Assembly (NCBI RefSeq): GCF_042453785.1
Contig: NC_091670.1
Location: forward strand, 3,619,501 to 3,683,500
Reading direction: 5' to 3'
DNA: 64,000 nucleotides
Source: Malus domestica
Taxonomy: Eukaryota; Streptophyta; Magnoliopsida; Rosales; Rosaceae
Shown: positions 59,294-64,000 of the stretch, piece by piece
Position numbering within the stretch: the first letter of the stretch is position 1
Layout of the letters: each line of letters opens with the position of its first letter
Made by a program: the position numbers and the translations under genes
Notes under the pieces: model-generated
The model's input: the letters and a program-made list of their open reading frames with translations, nothing else
Told to the model about the DNA's origin: nothing
The model's database searches: none

Positions 59294-61045
59294 AAGAAGT
59301 TCTTTCCATCTCAACCAAACGGATAATACTTGAATCCTCACCGGTTAGACCCAACATATTGCATTTTTAAGGTGGACCAATAATATTGAAACAGCTGGCA
59401 TTTTAAGTAATTTTTCATTATTAACCAAACACCCGCTATTTCCCTAACCAAACACTCCAAATTTCCTCTTCATCACTATCCAATCACTCATCTTCTCACT
59501 CAACAAGACAAGCAGACGCCCCATCCGTAAGTGTCAACCGACCACCGTGGCCTCGTCAGATCACCCATCATCAGAGGATTTGCTCTCTCTTTCGTTCTTT
59601 CTCTTCGAATCAACATCAAAAGGAAGTCGCCGGATGCAATCGACGCCGATGATGACATGGTTTTCGGCGAAGGGCAGAGAAGTGGTTGTGGGTATCTTCT
59701 GTAGTTTGATAGTCGACGTTGATGTTGACGTGGTCTCCGGCGAAGGAAGGGGAGGGAAGTGGTGCTGCCATGGCTAAGATAAAGAAGAGGGTTTGGGGGC
59801 GGGACGATAGAGAGATTGGAGGAGAAGATGCGGGTGGGTTCGACGAAGGAGACGAGGTTACCGGCACTAAAACTGGCAGAAGCAAGAAGTAGATGGAGGC
59901 TGGGAGGGGGAGGGCGTTGGGGAAGAAAGGGGTTGTTTGGATGTATGGTTAACATTGTGTTTGGCTACATGTTTATATAGAACTTATATTGAAACAGGTG
60001 TTTTGTTCTCATCACTTCATTTAGTCAGTCTTTTGGGTACTCCACATTGAGTACCCAAGTATTTTCCATACTTTAATAGTATAACTTTAAACAAAATAAA
60101 AATAATAATAAAAAAGTCAACAAGATGCTTGTGAATATACCTTTTTTTCACAATAATTAAAATTTTTAACATCTTTTTTACTTCGATGGATGATACATTT
60201 CTTCACAACATGGATCTTGACCTCTAATGTTATCAGCCAAGTGTACACGTTGTCTGTGTATGTCAATTTTGTGCTAATCTTAACAATAAACTAGCATTAT
60301 GACGTTCAATCAAATTGATTTTTGTTTAGATTAAAACATATATAATATAAGGTATAACAACAAAAGTTACCATGATATAAACAAATTTATGACACGGTCA
60401 GTTCTTCTTTTTAAGGTTTGGCTACAATGGTACTTACTACTCAATGATATGAATTTATGTAGATCTAACTTTTTGTTTTTCTTTGACAAAAAAATCTTTT
60501 GTTTTCAGATCACTTAGTGGTATGTACCGTGAAAGAAAAAATTTATTTTTCTAATGATTTTTCCTCTTTTTAAGGATCAATCCACAGTATCACGAGTGTA
60601 CACCACCATACATGTGAAAAGTTGAACCTCTGCGTTCTGTCCAAAGGCCTATTAAAAATTTTGTGAAGTTTGAATGAACCACTCTTCGAGTATTTCCTTG
60701 AATAGCACCTATATGGGTTGAGTCCCAGTTGAGAATTTCCTCAAATAACACCATACTACTTGATCTAATTTCTCATATCTATCACTTTATTAGGAGAGAG
60801 CAATCCTAGCCGTCCACCAAAGCAAGCATGGCTAGCGATCCATGTGGCGGCAAGAGCATGAGTGTCTAACTTTGAGTAAATAGGAAGAACACATTTTTTT
60901 ATCATATAAGTATGTTATTTGATTTGACAAATGCTACTTATATGTCTTGTCAATTAATAAGTTTATCTCACTAAGTATTGAATCCTTTTAATTTTGCCCT
61001 ACTTAGTACTTTACATTTGAACCTGTAAATATTGGGCATCACATT
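59294..61045 (+). promoter_or_regulatory. ASR2 far-upstream region
   Basis: From 59480 to 59960 is a GC-rich patch with overlapping ORFs in several frames but no convincing protein. From 60105 it matches the ASR1 upstream region (CTCTAATGTTATCAGCCAAG in both), with the unfilled MULE site at about 60375-60390. From 60760 conserved promoter-proximal sequence begins. Confidence 0.5.
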
Positions 61046-61053
61046 TATAAATA
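61046..61053 (+). promoter_or_regulatory. TATA box of ASR2
   Basis: TATAAATA, about 103 bases before the ATG, aligned with that of ASR1. The longer leader comes from extra sequence just before the ATG. Confidence 0.7.
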
Positions 61054-61155
61054 CCCTCCACCATGCAACCAACTCCCTCACACCATCACAACCCACATTA
61101 CAACTTCTCCTCCTCATAACCAATCTGTTTTCCGTATAATCCCCCAAAACCTATC

Positions 61156-63144
<1,989 letters not shown>

Positions 63145-64000
63145 ATCAATGTGGAACATCATCATCATCCATTTACATTTCATGCTTAATCTCAACAATA
63201 TCGCTACAAAAGTTTGGTTAATTATGTTTCCTTTTTCAATAAAAAAAAATCAATGCTAAGGAGACTCGCCCAAAATGAAGCTTTCACTTTTGAGAGAGTC
63301 TCCTTAACATCTCAAAAAAAAAAAAGTGTCGTTTTATTTAACGTGTGACATGTGGTTTTCTTTTAGCATGCCACGCATGTATGTATGTTATTGTCATTGT
63401 TCATAATAATATCGTTTATTTGGTACTTATTTTGAGTGGCCACATCTTATTTTGAATGATTTCTTATACCACATCAACAAAATATTTTATATGTAGAGAT
63501 TGGGGATCGATATTTTGTCAATAACAACTACGAAAAGTTGACTTAGCAAGTTTGTATCCTATAAGACGAAGGGTACGCGGACATCTCACACTGGTTTTTG
63601 AGTCGTGGGAGCATCATGGTCGTGCTATGTAATTGTCATTGACATCATCAATAATTAATTTAGATTTTCTTTAGGAAGTACCTATCGTAACAATATTTAT
63701 GTCCCACATTTTATTCATACGATATTATACTTTAATCCAATTTTCAGGAAAAAAATATAGTTAATTTAGATTTTCTTTAGGAAATACCTATCATAAGAAT
63801 ATTTATGTACCATATTTGATTCATACGATATTATACTTTAATCCAAATTTGAGAAAAAAAATCGTATAATTGTGGTTTTGCTACTCACGTGTATATGTCT
63901 TAATATGTATATGTCATATCAATTTTGTCTCATTAGATATTGAATGTACACACCACTTTTTACGTCTAAGGATCGACATATTAAGAACACAAAAATCAAA
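63145..64000. other. ASR2 3' flank, matching the ASR1 3' flank
   Basis: No gene is seen. Contains a ~100-bp local duplication (GAATTAATTTAGATTTTCTTTAGGAA-type wording at 63653 and 63757) and ends where unit 1 runs into the copia integrase fragment. Confidence 0.65.

Noticed and set aside
59500..59955. 151-codon minus-strand ORF, Pro/Ser/Arg-rich
   Set aside because: Several frames are open here because the segment is GC-rich; no domain, splice context or promoter.

Overview
The window is nuclear DNA from a eudicot plant. It has spliced genes with plant GT/AG introns, a plastid-protein gene, two ABA/stress/ripening (ASR) genes, and many plant transposons, including a Cassandra-type element whose LTR carries a 5S-rRNA-like segment. 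The overall look resembles a woody Rosaceae species (apple/pear group); that placement is inference.

Left third (1-17.2 kb), ordinary gene space. The last exon of an unidentified + strand gene (303-368) converges on a complete 26-exon minus-strand gene (1410-13968) for the RNA cytidine acetyltransferase NAT10/Kre33/TmcA. My splice model gives exactly 1024 codons plus stop. Across a ~0.95 kb divergent promoter lies a two-exon + strand gene (14917-17154) for the chloroplast violaxanthin de-epoxidase-related protein, 543 codons plus stop.

Right two thirds (16.85-64 kb): a tandem segmental duplication, the main architectural fact of the window. Unit 1 runs from 16853 (inside exon 2 of the VDE-related gene) to about 52120. 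Unit 2 starts at 52127 and is still running at 64000. Each unit holds the 3' end of the VDE-related gene, then intergenic DNA, then an ASR gene. At the junction a Ty1/copia integrase fragment abuts the broken VDE-related exon. Unit 1 has swollen to about 35 kb by transposon insertion. Its load is two solo LTRs, a ~9 kb block with a decayed copia element, an LTR-internal-LTR-internal-LTR array, a foldback MULE with 9-bp target duplications, MITEs, and a ~6 kb non-coding LTR element. Unit 2 keeps matching uninterrupted sequence for several of these, so those insertions came after the duplication.

ASR genes. ASR2 (61156-63144, two exons, 133 codons plus stop) looks intact. ASR1 (43938-50958) would encode 181 codons, but exon 1 is split by a 5980-bp antisense non-coding LTR element whose two 493-bp LTRs look identical and which is flanked by AAAGG. 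ASR1 is therefore a very recent knock-out or a segregating allele.

Most unusual signal. The two large non-coding LTR elements (unit 1, about 34-40 kb and 44-50 kb) carry a repeated stem-loop. The loop is conserved (consensus on the + strand ACACCTGTAGGCAAGA) while the stems differ in sequence but stay complementary. Between duplicated copies I see paired compensatory changes (C:G to T:A, A:T to T:A, G:C to A:T). This suggests a structured RNA element maintained in non-autonomous retrotransposons. The same elements share an internal copy of the polypurine tract and a degenerate ~175-bp tandem repeat.
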